From CAVYWD01 sp963772225 (GTDB lineage Bacteria; Myxococcota; Myxococcia; Myxococcales; UBA5297): DNA of 64,000 nucleotides. This document shows, piece by piece, positions 26,783 to 36,513 of the stretch. Within the stretch, counting starts at the first letter, position 1, and every line of letters starts with the position of its first letter. Made by a program: the position numbers and the translations under genes. The notes beneath the pieces were generated by a model. The model did no database searches, was not told the DNA's origin, and saw nothing but the letters and a program-made list of their open reading frames with translations. The stretch lies in assembly GCA_963772225.1 (NCBI GenBank), contig CAVYWD010000002.1:806001-870000 (forward strand), given 5' to 3'.

Positions 26783-27295
26783 ATGATCCCCGAATTCATC
26801 CTCCGGTATCTCGACGAGCACGGCGTCGCCTACTCCCGCCACCCGCACCCTCGAGCGGTCAGCGCCCAGGAGGTCGCCGCTTCGCTGCACATCTCCGGCT
26901 ATCAGTTCGCCAAGGCCGTCCTGGTGGAGGCCGGCGGCGCGCGGTTCATCGCCGTCCTGCCCGCCGCGGAGATGCTCGACGTCCACCGCTTCGCGCAGGC
27001 GGTGGGCGCCAGCGAAGCTCGGCTCATGAGCGAAGGCGACTTCGAGCCGCTATTCCCGGGCTGCGAGATAGGCGCGGAGCCGCCCTTTGGCGGGCTCTTC
27101 GCCGTGAGCGTCGTCGCCGATCAGTCCCTGATGAACGACGAGCGCATCCTCTGCCGCGCGGGTTCGCACGAGGAGACGCTCGCGCTGCGGTTCGACGACT
27201 TCCTACGGCTCGAGCACCCGCGCGTCGCGCCCATTGGCATACCGTTCATCGCCGCGCAGCAACAGGGCGCGCCGGCCGAGCTGCCGGGCGGCTGA
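26783..27295 (+). CDS. YbaK/EbsC-type aminoacyl-tRNA deacylase
   Basis: 170 residues. Trans-acting editing domain that hydrolyses mischarged tRNA. The conserved Lys is in GYQFAKAVLVEAGG, and the pocket strand FIAVLPAAEMLDVHRFAQAVGA and GCEIGAEPPFGGLFAVSVVAD follow the family order. A single domain with no synthetase part, so it acts in trans. ATG 26783 follows AAGGAGG (26769-26775), a strong Shine-Dalgarno. Which tRNA it proofreads (Pro-Cys, Pro-Ala or other) cannot be told from sequence alone. Converges with the protease gene, 31-base gap. Confidence 0.85.
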   Translation: MIPEFILRYLDEHGVAYSRHPHPRAVSAQEVAASLHISGYQFAKAVLVEAGGARFIAVLPAAEMLDVHRFAQAVGASEARLMSEGDFEPLFPGCEIGAEPPFGGLFAVSVVADQSLMNDERILCRAGSHEETLALRFDDFLRLEHPRVAPIGIPFIAAQQQGAPAELPGG

Positions 27296-27326
27296 GGGTG
27301 CGCCGCGCGGCAGCTCGCCGCCCGGG

Positions 27327-28190
27327 CTACTTCGCCGCCATCGTGCCGGGCTGAGCCGTGGGCTCGGGCTTTCTCTCCGGCTTCTCGACGAGCCCGCTGA
27401 GCCCGTTGGCCTCGAGAAACCGGCGGATCTTCGCTGCGGGCGCGACGAAGGTCTCGCCCGGCATCGGGACGTCGAACGAGTAGGTCTCCTGAGCGACGGG
27501 GAAGGAGACTTTTGCGGTGCGGTAGCCCTCGACGATGCCGAGGAGACGCCCGTCCTCCACGGAGAATAGGCCGCCGCCCGAGGCGCCATACCCGATGGCG
27601 GCGTCGGTCTTGATCATCTCCGGCCGAGGCGGGCTCGAGTGGTCGAAGTCCACCTGGCTCACCATCCCGCCCGAGACCGACAGCGACCTTCCGTACGGCG
27701 AGGCGACGACGACGACCTCGTCTCCGACCGATAGGTCCTCGTCGGGCGCCAGCCGGGCGGCCTCGAGCCGAACGCCTTGCACCGCGAGCAGCGCGAGGTC
27801 CTCGTCGGGCACCCGGCCCTCGGCCACGACGCTCGCCACGAGCTCGCGGCTCTCGCGCGCCGGCTGCTCCAGGAGGACCCGATACTCCGGGCTCTCCCCT
27901 GCGTGCGGGAGCACCACGTGGGCGTTGGTCATGACGTAGGTCACCTCGCCCGTCGGGAGAGCGGCGGAGCCGAGCACGACTCCCGATGCGCTCCGCACGG
28001 GCTGCGCGCCGCTGTTCACGACCACCCGGACGTTCTTCGGCAACACCGAGCGTATGGTCTCCCGCCGGCCCACCCGGTGCGCGGCAGTGGCGGGGACGGG
28101 GCGCGCCAAAGGCGCGTCCGCGGCCAATGGCGCGCGAGCGCACGAGGCCACGAGGCCGGCGAGGGCGAGCGCGAGGCGACGGTGCTTCAT
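27327..28190 (-). CDS. lipoprotein trypsin-like serine protease (S1C-type)
   Basis: 287 residues from ATG 28190. Signal with lipobox LVAS-C (Cys at residue 17). The chymotrypsin fold carries His in VMTNAHVVL, Asp in DEDLALLAVQG and Ser in GYGASGGGLFSVEDG, i.e. a complete triad in HtrA-like spacing. There is no PDZ domain: the protein ends in a short Pro/Glu tail (EKPERKPEPTAQPG). So it is a compact HtrA relative anchored to the envelope, likely a quality-control or maturation protease. No clear Shine-Dalgarno. The C-terminal 40 residues contain FVAPAAKIRRFLEANG, typical after S1C domains. Confidence 0.82.
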   Translation of the reverse strand: MKHRRLALALAGLVASCARAPLAADAPLARPVPATAAHRVGRRETIRSVLPKNVRVVVNSGAQPVRSASGVVLGSAALPTGEVTYVMTNAHVVLPHAGESPEYRVLLEQPARESRELVASVVAEGRVPDEDLALLAVQGVRLEAARLAPDEDLSVGDEVVVVASPYGRSLSVSGGMVSQVDFDHSSPPRPEMIKTDAAIGYGASGGGLFSVEDGRLLGIVEGYRTAKVSFPVAQETYSFDVPMPGETFVAPAAKIRRFLEANGLSGLVEKPERKPEPTAQPGTMAAK

Positions 28191-28507
28191 AGGGAGGGTG
28201 CCTTTCCGAGGGAGGTCGAGAGCGAGCGGAGGCCGTTCGGCTTTTCGCCCCCAACGGACGGTCCGCGAGGACATTCCGATTTGGGAAGCTTGTCGCAAAC
28301 TCCGACCTTCCTCCAATAGGCGGGCGCGCAGGTGCTCGCTTGGACGCGGTCTCGATACCCCACCGTGCCGCAAACCTCGATGTGGGATTCTTTGCGCCGC
28401 CCACGGCCAACGCCGCCGGCCACCCAACGTCGAGCGTCGACGTTCTGGAGAGGGTTTCCGTTCTGATATGCGGCTGGGTCGATGACCTGCTTAAACCGCG
28501 GGCGCCG
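28191..28507. other. 317-base gap without a recognised gene
   Basis: Lies upstream of the protease gene and after the next minus-strand gene. Frames here have no protein-like features. It presumably holds the protease promoter; I see no clear -35/-10 pair. Confidence 0.5.
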
Positions 28508-28897
28508 CTAGAACGCCGGGCTCCGCGGGTCGCTGCTGAGGGGACCGCCGCCACCCAGGGGGCCAAGCAATCCGGCGGTGTAGAGGCGGTCGACGGCCGC
28601 CTGAACGTCGGCCAAGCTCACGCCGCAGTCCTCGAGCGCTGCCTGCACTTCTCGGGGCAGCCGCTCGCGCGCGGCGAACTCGCCCAGGATCGCGGCGTCT
28701 CGGCCGTCGACCTTGTGGCTCTCCGCCCACCCGTGCTGGGCGGCTTCCAGCTGGTCGCGCCCTTGGCCGGACGCATGGTACCGCTCGATGGCCTCGGCAT
28801 ATTCCGCCAAGGCGATGCGACCGCTCTCCGTCAGAGTGAACCGCTGGCGAGGGGGCCAGCGAAGGCTTCCCGGGCGCTTCTTGAGCGAATCGAGCAT
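28508..28897 (-). CDS. hypothetical protein with a winged-helix-like N-terminus
   Basis: 129 residues from ATG 28897. The opening RWPPRQRFTLTESGRIALAEYAEAI has the pattern of the last helix and wing of a small helix-turn-helix domain. The middle EAAQHGWAESHKVDGRDAAILGEFAARERLPREVQAALEDCGV (partly quoted: AAILGEFAAR) is helical, and VSLADVQAAVDRLYTAGLLGP looks like a DNA-binding or dimerisation helix pair. Ends in a Gly/Pro tail. Not matched to a known family. It is the first minus-strand gene beyond the end of mutS. Confidence 0.55.
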   Translation of the reverse strand: MLDSLKKRPGSLRWPPRQRFTLTESGRIALAEYAEAIERYHASGQGRDQLEAAQHGWAESHKVDGRDAAILGEFAARERLPREVQAALEDCGVSLADVQAAVDRLYTAGLLGPLGGGGPLSSDPRSPAF

Positions 28898-29058
28898 CGG
28901 GCCACCCTGTTTTCTTTTGCCGCGCCGCGAGGGAAACGAATCCTTCGGAGGCTCACTCGGGCGCTGGAATTGTTGGGGGGGAAGCTACCCGGCTCCCTGC
29001 GCGAAAGCAATTCGTTGCCCAAGCGCGGACGCGACCTTCCCCGCCTTTGCGCCAGCGC

Positions 29059-31764
29059 CTATCCAAGCCGCTTCTTGAGCTCGGCGAGCTTGTTGAGCGC
29101 GGCGAGGGGCGTCATGACGTCGAGGTCCAGGGCGCTGAGCTCCTCGATCAACGCGCTGTAGACCGCGACGCCCTTCGCCGCCTCCCCTCCCGGGCGGGCC
29201 ATCGGGCCAGCGCCGAAGAGGCCGAGCTGCGCCGGGGCGTCCTTGCGGCGGCCGCGGCTGAGCGCCGGACGGCCGGCGTCGTCGAGCTCGGCCTTCTCCA
29301 GGTTTGCCAGGATTTGCCGTGCGCGCGCCAACACCTGCGGCGGCAAACCCGCCAGGCGAGCCACCTCGATGCCGTAAGAGCGCGACGCCCCGCCGGCGAC
29401 GAGGCGGCGAAGGAAGACCACCCTGCCGTCCATCTCCTTGACCGCGATGCTGACGTTCTTCACCCGGCGTTTCTCTCGGGAGAGGTCCACCAGCTCGTGG
29501 TAGTGCGTGGCGAACAGCGTGCGCGCCCCGACGTGGTCGTGCAGGTGCTCGGCGACCGCCCAGGCGATGGAGAGCCCATCGAAGGTGGACGTCCCTCGGC
29601 CTATCTCGTCCAGCACCACCAGCGAGCGCTCGGTGGCGTTGGCCAGGATGTTGGCGGTCTCGGTCATCTCCACCATGAACGTGGACTGGCCGCGGGCGAG
29701 GTTGTCGGAGGCGCCCACGCGCGTGAAGATCCGGTCGCACAGGCCGATGCGCGCGCGGCGCGCCGGCACGAAGCTGCCGGCCTGGGCCAAGAGGACGATC
29801 TGCGCGACCTGACGCATCACCGTGCTCTTGCCCGCCATGTTGGGGCCGGTGATGACCAAGATTTGCTGGTCGGTCCGGTCGAGCTTCACGTCGTTGGGCA
29901 CGAAGGCCTGGGCGCCGGAGAGCATCTGCTCGACCACCGGGTGGCGGCCGTCGGCGATGTCCAGGACGTCGGAGTCATCGACGGCGGGCCGGCAGTAGCC
30001 GTGCTCGGCGGCGCCGCGCCCGAAGGCGAGCAGCGCGTCGGCGGTCGCCACGGCGTCGGCGGCGGTGCGCAGCTCGCCCGCCGCGGCGGCGACCTCGGCG
30101 CACAGCGATTCGAAGAGCTCGACCTCCAGCGCGAACCGCTTCTCCTCCGCGGTGAGCACCTCCTCCTCGAACTGCTTCAAGGCCTCGGTGACGAAGCGCT
30201 CGGCGCCGGCGGTGGTCTGCTTGCGGACGTAGTCCTTGGGTACGAGGTGCAGGTTCGGCCGGGTCACCTCGAGGTAGTAGCCGAACACCCGGTTGTACCG
30301 GACCTTGAGCGAGGAGATCCTCGTGCGCTCGCGCTCGTCCGCCTCGAGCTTGAGCAGGAAGTCCTTGCCGCGCGTGGCCACGCCCACCAGGCGGTCGAGC
30401 TCGGGGCTGAAGCCCTCGCGGATGAGCCCGCCCTCCTTCAGCGTCGCCGGCGGCTCCGGGGCCACGGCCCGGTCGAGGCGCTCGCCCAGCGTGGCGGGGC
30501 GGCGAAGCGCGGGCCCGAGCGAGCTCAGCATCGGCGACGAGAGCCGCTCGAGAGCACTGCCCAGCTCAGGGAGCTTCAGGAGCGAGCTCGCGAGCGCGCG
30601 CAGGTCCCGCGCGTTCCCCTGGCCCATGATGAGGCGCGCGGTCAGCCGCTCGAGGTCGGCGATGCCCTGGAGCGCCAGCGCGAGCTCTTCGCGCCGCACG
30701 CCGCTCGCGCAGAGCTCGCCCACCGCGTCCAGGCGCCGCTCGATCTCGGCGAGGTCGAGCGAGGGATAGGTGAGCCAGCGCGCCAGGCGCCGCGCGCCCA
30801 AGGCAGTGGCGCTGCGGTCGATGAGGCCCAGGAGCGACCCTTTTCGCTTGCCGTCGCGCTGCGTGCGCAGGACCTCGAGGTTCGCCCGGGTCGCCTCGTC
30901 GAGCACCAGGGACGCGCCGGACTTCAGGAGGGAGAGCCCGCCGACGTGGCCCGCCGCGGAGCGCTGCGTGTCCTTGAGGTAGCGGAGCGCCGCGCCCGCC
31001 GCAGCGACCGCGCGCGAAAGGCCCGCCATCCCGAAGCCGTCGAGACCCGCCGTCCCGAAGTGCGCCGAGAGGAGCGCCTCGGCCCGCGGGGCCTCGAACG
31101 ACTCGTCGGGCACGGGGGTCAGCGCCGCGGGCGCGCACGCCCGGGCCAGGCGCGCCGCGCGCTCGCCTTGCGCGGCGCGCTGAGGCAAAAGGACCTCCCG
31201 GGCGCCCGAGCGGATCGCCTCGTCGATGAGCAGGTCGTCGCTCTCGCGCTCTCCGGCGAAGAACTCGCCCGTCGACGCGTCCAGGAACGCGAGCCCTCCG
31301 CCCTCCTCGCCGAAGCAGACGGCGCACAGAAAGTTGTTGGAGCGGGCCTCGAGCAGGTCGTCGTCCAAGACCATCCCCGGCGTGACGACCCGGGTCACCT
31401 CGCGCCGGACCAGGCCTTTGCCCGGCTCTTCCATCTGGTCGCAGACGGCGACCTTCAACCCCGCCTCGACGAGCCGGGCGATATAGCCCTTGGCAGAGTG
31501 GTACGGGACGCCACACATGGGCACGCGCTCGTCTCCCTTGGAGCGGGAGGTGAGCGTGATCTGCAGGATCTCGGCGGCGCGGACGGCGTCGTCGAAGAAC
31601 ATCTCGTAGAAGTCGCCGAGCCGGAAGAACAGGATGGCGTCGGGGTTCTGGGCCTTGACCTCGAGGTACTGCCGCATCATCGGGGTGAGCGGCGCGGCGG
31701 GGATTGGGGCAGGAGCCGCCGACGAAGACTCGGGGCTGGCGGTATCGATGGCGCTGTCCGGCAT
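29059..31764 (-). CDS. mutS: DNA mismatch repair protein MutS
   Basis: 901 residues, usual length 850-900. MutS binds mismatches as a dimer and hands over to MutL. The mismatch-reading Phe-x-Glu is in FFRLGDFYEMFFD; the connector and lever regions follow; the clamp is normal. ATPase motifs: Walker A TGPNMAGKST, then ERSLVVLDEIGRGTSTFDG (Walker B and D-loop) and the His in TLFATHYHELVD. The C-terminal GLPPQVLARARQIL segment and a tail for tetramer formation are present. ATG 31764; an N-terminal Ala/Pro/Ser-rich stretch of about 25 residues precedes the mismatch domain. Confidence 0.97.
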   Translation of the reverse strand: MPDSAIDTASPESSSAAPAPIPAAPLTPMMRQYLEVKAQNPDAILFFRLGDFYEMFFDDAVRAAEILQITLTSRSKGDERVPMCGVPYHSAKGYIARLVEAGLKVAVCDQMEEPGKGLVRREVTRVVTPGMVLDDDLLEARSNNFLCAVCFGEEGGGLAFLDASTGEFFAGERESDDLLIDEAIRSGAREVLLPQRAAQGERAARLARACAPAALTPVPDESFEAPRAEALLSAHFGTAGLDGFGMAGLSRAVAAAGAALRYLKDTQRSAAGHVGGLSLLKSGASLVLDEATRANLEVLRTQRDGKRKGSLLGLIDRSATALGARRLARWLTYPSLDLAEIERRLDAVGELCASGVRREELALALQGIADLERLTARLIMGQGNARDLRALASSLLKLPELGSALERLSSPMLSSLGPALRRPATLGERLDRAVAPEPPATLKEGGLIREGFSPELDRLVGVATRGKDFLLKLEADERERTRISSLKVRYNRVFGYYLEVTRPNLHLVPKDYVRKQTTAGAERFVTEALKQFEEEVLTAEEKRFALEVELFESLCAEVAAAAGELRTAADAVATADALLAFGRGAAEHGYCRPAVDDSDVLDIADGRHPVVEQMLSGAQAFVPNDVKLDRTDQQILVITGPNMAGKSTVMRQVAQIVLLAQAGSFVPARRARIGLCDRIFTRVGASDNLARGQSTFMVEMTETANILANATERSLVVLDEIGRGTSTFDGLSIAWAVAEHLHDHVGARTLFATHYHELVDLSREKRRVKNVSIAVKEMDGRVVFLRRLVAGGASRSYGIEVARLAGLPPQVLARARQILANLEKAELDDAGRPALSRGRRKDAPAQLGLFGAGPMARPGGEAAKGVAVYSALIEELSALDLDVMTPLAALNKLAELKKRLG

Positions 31765-32160
31765 CGCCCCTCGCTATACCACGGAGCGGGGCCGGGACCG
31801 CCCCTGAAGTCGGCTCCATAGGTTGACCCAACCGGCGAGCCCCGGGAGGAGCTGAGCGCCGGAGTGGGCAGCGCGAATCCTCAGGCAACTGACTTGCAAC
31901 ATGGGTCCAAGCAATCGAAACCCAGCTCCTCAAACCGGGCCTCAAGCGCCCCGAGTCCCCTCATTTTCTTGAATTCGACCTATTCCTTCGAAACAGGGTC
32001 GACATTCTTTCGCCGCGATGCCGCACGGGTGCGAGAAACACGCCTCACCACAGCACATTCGGGCCAGGTCTTCGCGCCGCCCGCGGACGCACAAGGCGCA
32101 ACAGCGCCCTGCCAAATCAAGGCGCCGCGCCGAGAGATCCGGCGCGGCGCGAGCTACGAC
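31765..32160. other. 396-base gap between mutS and the HARE-HTH gene
   Basis: Both flanking genes are on the minus strand. No frame here looks coding, no tRNA-like fold was found, and no repeat. It should contain the mutS promoter; a good -35/-10 pair was not found. Confidence 0.5.
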
Positions 32161-33777
32161 CTACGGAGTCTGGCCCGGGGCCGCGCGCCGCGTCTGCAGC
32201 TCCGCGCGCTCGATCCGCTCATGCGCAGAGGCCCGGAGCTCCGCCTCCTCCATGCGCCGAGCGCGGACGACCTCTTCAGTCGCCTCCGGGACGGCGACCG
32301 CGGCGTCGGCGGCCGCATTGACCGAACCCCGAGGCTGAGCCGGCGGGCCTTCGGCTGCGCTCTGCGAGGCCTGAGCGGAAGGCGACGGTTCGGACGTTGT
32401 GGCCGCCTCCGGCGCGCTCGGCCCATCGTCCGCGGCGCGGGCGTCGCGCGGCGGCGGGGGGGCCCCGCGGCCGCGCCGCTCCCGGTCCTCGTCGCGGGGG
32501 CGACCGTCTCGCGGGAGCTCGCGGCCGCTGTCGCGGCATCGGCGGAAGAAGTCCTCGTCCAAGTCGAAGACCTCGACCTGCGCCGAGAGAGCCCCGATGT
32601 GCCGCTCCATGAACCTCTCGGCGAGCGATTCGCCGCACAGGAGAACGACGACCAGCTTCTCCGCGGCCTGCGCCTCTTGGCGGGCGTCGCCGCGGGCCTC
32701 GGCCGGGCTGGCGATGAAGGCCAACTGAGCGCCCGCCTGGCTGGCCTCGCGGCGCAGCGACTCGACGTCGTCCCGGGTCACCTCGGGGCCGCCGCGGCGC
32801 AGCTGGATGGCCGTGCGCAGGTCCAGGAGCCCCTCGCGCTTGCGCGCGATGAGCACCACGCCGTCGCGCGCCCGCCGCACGAGCTTCAGGTCCTTGTAGC
32901 CGGACTGCTCGAGCAGGACCAGGCCCGCCTTCTCGAAGGCGCCCGCGTCCAGGTCGGCGAGGCGCCGGCGCAGCAGCCTCTGAATGTTCCTTCGCTGCTC
33001 GGCGACCTGCCCGAGCATGCGCACCGCGCCCGACCCGCGCAGCTCTTCGCGCCGGGGCGCCTCGAGGAGGCCCGCCCCTACCGCCAGGGCGGCGCCGCTC
33101 TCTTGCTCCGCGCTCGCGACCTCCGGTGGCTGGGCGCCGCGATCGAGCTCGACCTCGCCGCCCGGGCCCAAGAGGAACGCGGGGCGCCGGCCCGCCTCGG
33201 CGCGGCGCCGGTTGTCCTCGCGAAGCGCGTTGAGCAGCGCCTCGGCTCCGAGGTCCTCACTGACGAGCTCTTTGTCCCGGGCGGCGGCGGCGACGTCCAC
33301 CGCAGCCATGGGCCCGCTGCCGTTCGCCGAAAGAATCTCGAAGGCCACTTCGGCCAGCGGCGGCAGCCGCCGACGCTGCTTGCGGCGCTCCTCCCAGTCC
33401 TCTTTGCGGCCCTTGCGCATCCGCTCGCCGCGGCCGGCGATGCGGACCTTGTCCGGCGAAGGGATGGGGTGGCGCTCGCGCGGCCGGAGCGGCGGCTCTT
33501 CAACGGCCTCGCCGTTCTCGACCGCCGGCTCGAGCGCCGCCAAATCCTCGGGCAGCCCCCAGTCCACCAGGCCGTAGGTCAGCTTGGCGGTGGCGACGAT
33601 GCGGCGCTCGGTCCGGCGGCGCGCCATGGCGAGCAGCCGGCTCTGCATCACTTCTTCGGGCGATTTCCCGACGTGGCTGAGGAAGTTCTCTTTGAGGGCG
33701 ATTTCGGTGATGGCGTTGACGTGCAGCGGCTTGCCTTCGCGCTCCAAGACGCGCACGGCGGCTTCGTAGAATGTCAT
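32161..33777 (-). CDS. HARE-HTH protein with a degenerate Mrr-like nuclease domain
   Basis: 538 residues. Residues 1-70 are a HARE-HTH domain (MTFYEAAVRVLEREGKPLHVNAI), a second HTH-like region lies about 137-210 (LPPLAEVAFEILSANGSGPM). Residues about 290-410 resemble an Mrr/restriction-like fold: FEKAGLVLLEQSGYKDLKLVRRARDGVVLIARKREG is quoted in parts as FEKAGLVLLEQSGY and RDGVVLIA. The catalytic D-x-n-QxK reads QLR, so nuclease activity is doubtful. The C-terminal 130 residues are low-complexity Ala/Glu/Arg/Pro. HARE domains link transcription or chromatin factors and DNA modification; myxobacteria carry several such proteins. ATG 33777. Confidence 0.65.
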   Translation of the reverse strand: MTFYEAAVRVLEREGKPLHVNAITEIALKENFLSHVGKSPEEVMQSRLLAMARRRTERRIVATAKLTYGLVDWGLPEDLAALEPAVENGEAVEEPPLRPRERHPIPSPDKVRIAGRGERMRKGRKEDWEERRKQRRRLPPLAEVAFEILSANGSGPMAAVDVAAAARDKELVSEDLGAEALLNALREDNRRRAEAGRRPAFLLGPGGEVELDRGAQPPEVASAEQESGAALAVGAGLLEAPRREELRGSGAVRMLGQVAEQRRNIQRLLRRRLADLDAGAFEKAGLVLLEQSGYKDLKLVRRARDGVVLIARKREGLLDLRTAIQLRRGGPEVTRDDVESLRREASQAGAQLAFIASPAEARGDARQEAQAAEKLVVVLLCGESLAERFMERHIGALSAQVEVFDLDEDFFRRCRDSGRELPRDGRPRDEDRERRGRGAPPPPRDARAADDGPSAPEAATTSEPSPSAQASQSAAEGPPAQPRGSVNAAADAAVAVPEATEEVVRARRMEEAELRASAHERIERAELQTRRAAPGQTP

Positions 33778-34195
33778 CCAGATCCCTTGGGTGTTTCCCC
33801 TGGGCCTTGAGGGTTCGCCAAGCTCTAGGCCGGCGTCCCGTTGACGGGTGTGCTCGAGGCCACCTGGGCGTCGGTTGGGAGAGCGCTCGCGCTCCCGGGC
33901 TACCGGCGCCTTTAGCCGAGGTGGGCGGCCCCTCCTTCGCGCCTCGAGCCCCGCGCGGCGATGTGCCGCGAAAAAGCTTTTGAGCTCCGGCGTCCTATTG
34001 TAAGGCGGCGCTTCGCCGCCTCCGCGCGGAACGGAAGAACTCTAGATGCCGCCCAGGGCGCTGTCAATGGCGGACCCCACCGCCACACCAGAAATAAAGG
34101 TCCTCGATCCGGGCCCTTGCGCTCGTCCGCACGGACGGAGGACCCGAGAAGGGCCCACGCCGCGCGCGAGCCGTCCCTCGACTATCCTGTCCCGT
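33778..34195. other. 418-base divergent gap
   Basis: Lies between the start of the HARE-HTH gene (-) and the propeller gene (+), so it probably holds promoters for both. A hairpin GGCGGCG-CTT-CGCCGCC is at 34004-34020. No reliable promoter boxes or coding frame seen. Confidence 0.5.
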
Positions 34196-36463
34196 ATGAT
34201 CCGCTTCGTCCCGGGCCCCAGCTGGAAGCTCAACCCCGGCTACGTCTCCGCGCTCCGCAGCCTCCGGTCAGGCGAGGCCGCTGCCCTGGGCGAATCGCCG
34301 GGGATTCTGGACGCGCTCCACGTCGAGGTCGACGGAGTGCCCATCGGGCGGAGCCTGGGGGAAGGCGACCTGTTCGCGGAGGTCGACGAGTTGGTCGCAG
34401 TCGCCCTGCGCCTCTGCCGCGAGCCGGCCGGGGGCGGGCAGATCGCCCTCGCCGGAGGGAGAGCGGAGCTGGTCTTGGGCCGCCGGGGGCCTCGCGCCTG
34501 CCTCGCCTTGGTGTCGCTGGGCCGGCCCGCGCGCCTCCTCTCGAGCGAGCTGGAGGTGGAGCTCCCGGCGCTGGCGCAGGCTGCGGCCGGGTGCGCCGAA
34601 GCGGTCTGCCGCGACCTGCGCGCGGTCAACCCGCTGCTTGCGGCGGCGCCTCTCTACCGCCGCCTCGCGCAAGGCGCCCAGGCACTGCGCAAGGCGGCGG
34701 CGCTCGCCTCGCCCCAGACCGCGCCGCCCGCCGCCTCCTCGCCGCTCGTGGCCGAGCACGCCGACGAGGCGCCCGCGGGCCCTGCCGTCCGGCTGGCGCT
34801 CGATGACCCGCATGGCCGCATCGAGGCCTACCGGGGCGGAGCGGACCTCTACGCCTTGCTCGCCCCGGGGCAGCTGGTCGTGGTCGGCCTCGCCGGCGAG
34901 GCGATCCGGGTCCCGGGCCCGCCGTTCCTGGCGCTCACCGAGCTCACACGGGCTGCGGGCGCAATTTTGGCGGCGGCCCAAGCCGGCGAACCGGCCCTCG
35001 ACCTCTCGCTCCCCGGGTCCACTCGGCCGCTGTCCCTGTCGCTTGGCGAGCGCCCGAACGACGCGGCCGCCGCGGACCTGAATCCACTGGCGCTGGCGCG
35101 CGCCTTCGCGGAAGCGGCCCTCGACTTCGCCGGCACCCTCTGCGCCCGGAACGCCACGTTTCGGGAGAACCCCTATCTCCGCGCGCTGGCGGACGGCGCC
35201 CGCGAGAAGCTCGAGGCTTTGCGCGAGCTGCAGACCGGCGATTTGTTCGCAGAGCCGCAGGTGACGGCCCCGCGGCGCTCGCCCGCCCCGCCGCCTTCAT
35301 CGCCCATCTCAGCCACCGGCAACCTGCGGCGCCTGCGCTTCGAGCTCGCCTGGCGGACGGCGCTCCCCGGCGGGCCGGCTCGAGCGCTCGCCACCTTTCG
35401 CCGCTCCGTCGTCGCGCTGGGCGAGCAGCACCTCGCGTTCCTCGAGCCCCGCACGGGAGCGCTGCTCAACAGCCTGGCCGGCCGCCCTGCCCTCGGCCCC
35501 CCGGGCGCTCTGCTCGAGCGCGACGGCCGGCTCGCGGGGCTCTCCGAGGCGGGCCGAACCCTCTGGCTGCGCGACCTCCCCGGGCGCGCGCCCGCTCGCG
35601 ATCTCCAGAGCTGCGGCCCATGCCTGGCCGGGCCGGGCGGGACGGCCGCAGCCCTGGTGAGCTTGGGAGGCGGCCGCCTGGCGGCGTTCCTGGAGCAGAC
35701 CGGCCGCCGCGCCTGGCAGATCGAGCCGCCGCACGTCCTCAAGATCCGCGCCGCGGCGCGCGGCGAGCGCGTCTACGCGGCTGCCGATACGGGCGTGCTC
35801 TACGGTCTGGAGGCCCGCAGCGGAGGCGTGGTCTTTCGGGTCCGCACCGGCGTCTCGTCGGAGGGGCCCCTCTGCCTCTCCGGAAGCGCGCTCGCCTTCG
35901 TCGGCCGGTCTCCGGTCGGGGCGCTTCGGCTCGTCAGCCTGGACAGCGGGACGGGTCGGCCGCTCTTCCAGGCCGAGCTCCCCCTCGACGAAGCGTCGGA
36001 GCTGTTGTGGTTCGCGGGCAGGTGGGTCGTGGCCGGCGCGCGCGGCAATGCCCCGGCGGCGCTCGGGTTCAGCCGCGCCGGGAAGCTCGCCTTCGAGGTC
36101 GAGCTCGAGCCCAAGTGCGGCGCGCCCGCGGCGGCCTGCCAGGGAAGGACTTTGGTCCTCTCGCTCCGCGACGGGTCGCTCTGCGCGCTCGCGCCATCCG
36201 GGCGGCGAGCGTGGAGCCTGGGCCCGTCGGGCGCCGAGCTGGCGCGCGCCGTGCGGCCGCTCCTCCGACGCGACGTGCTCCTCGCCCCGGCAGACCGCAT
36301 TCGCGCCCTGTCGCCCGAGACTGGAGCGACCCTCGCGGAGCTCCCGCCGACGCCCGGCCTGGTCGCGCTCGCGGTCGGCCCCGGGCTCGAGGTCTTCGCC
36401 GCCGACGACGTCGGCGTCGTGACCGCCCTCCGACTGGCCACCCACCTCTCGGTGGTCGAATAG
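34196..36463 (+). CDS. large protein with C-terminal PQQ-like beta-propeller
   Basis: 755 residues from ATG 34196 (MIRFVPGPSWKLNPGY). No signal peptide. The first 400 residues are Ala/Leu-rich with no recognised fold. From about residue 390 to the end, repeats of the kind AFLEPRTGALLNSLAG, LYGLEARSGGVVFRVRTG, LVSLDSGTGRPLFQAEL and VLSLRDGSLCALAPSG form a quinoprotein-type propeller (about 6-8 blades). Tryptophan-docking motifs are weak, so PQQ binding is not implied; such propellers often serve as protein scaffolds. Related proteins occur in myxobacteria only, to my knowledge. Converges with the membrane-anchored protein gene (50-base gap). Confidence 0.65.
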   Translation: MIRFVPGPSWKLNPGYVSALRSLRSGEAAALGESPGILDALHVEVDGVPIGRSLGEGDLFAEVDELVAVALRLCREPAGGGQIALAGGRAELVLGRRGPRACLALVSLGRPARLLSSELEVELPALAQAAAGCAEAVCRDLRAVNPLLAAAPLYRRLAQGAQALRKAAALASPQTAPPAASSPLVAEHADEAPAGPAVRLALDDPHGRIEAYRGGADLYALLAPGQLVVVGLAGEAIRVPGPPFLALTELTRAAGAILAAAQAGEPALDLSLPGSTRPLSLSLGERPNDAAAADLNPLALARAFAEAALDFAGTLCARNATFRENPYLRALADGAREKLEALRELQTGDLFAEPQVTAPRRSPAPPPSSPISATGNLRRLRFELAWRTALPGGPARALATFRRSVVALGEQHLAFLEPRTGALLNSLAGRPALGPPGALLERDGRLAGLSEAGRTLWLRDLPGRAPARDLQSCGPCLAGPGGTAAALVSLGGGRLAAFLEQTGRRAWQIEPPHVLKIRAAARGERVYAAADTGVLYGLEARSGGVVFRVRTGVSSEGPLCLSGSALAFVGRSPVGALRLVSLDSGTGRPLFQAELPLDEASELLWFAGRWVVAGARGNAPAALGFSRAGKLAFEVELEPKCGAPAAACQGRTLVLSLRDGSLCALAPSGRRAWSLGPSGAELARAVRPLLRRDVLLAPADRIRALSPETGATLAELPPTPGLVALAVGPGLEVFAADDVGVVTALRLATHLSVVE

Positions 36464-36513
36464 CGCCGTGCAGCCGCGCCTCGAGGTCGGCGACCTCTGA
36501 GGCGGCCCCTAGG

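Noticed and set aside
34004..34020. Hairpin GGCGGCG-CTT-CGCCGCC as a terminator
   Set aside because: It lies between two divergent genes, so no transcript ends there; no T-tract.
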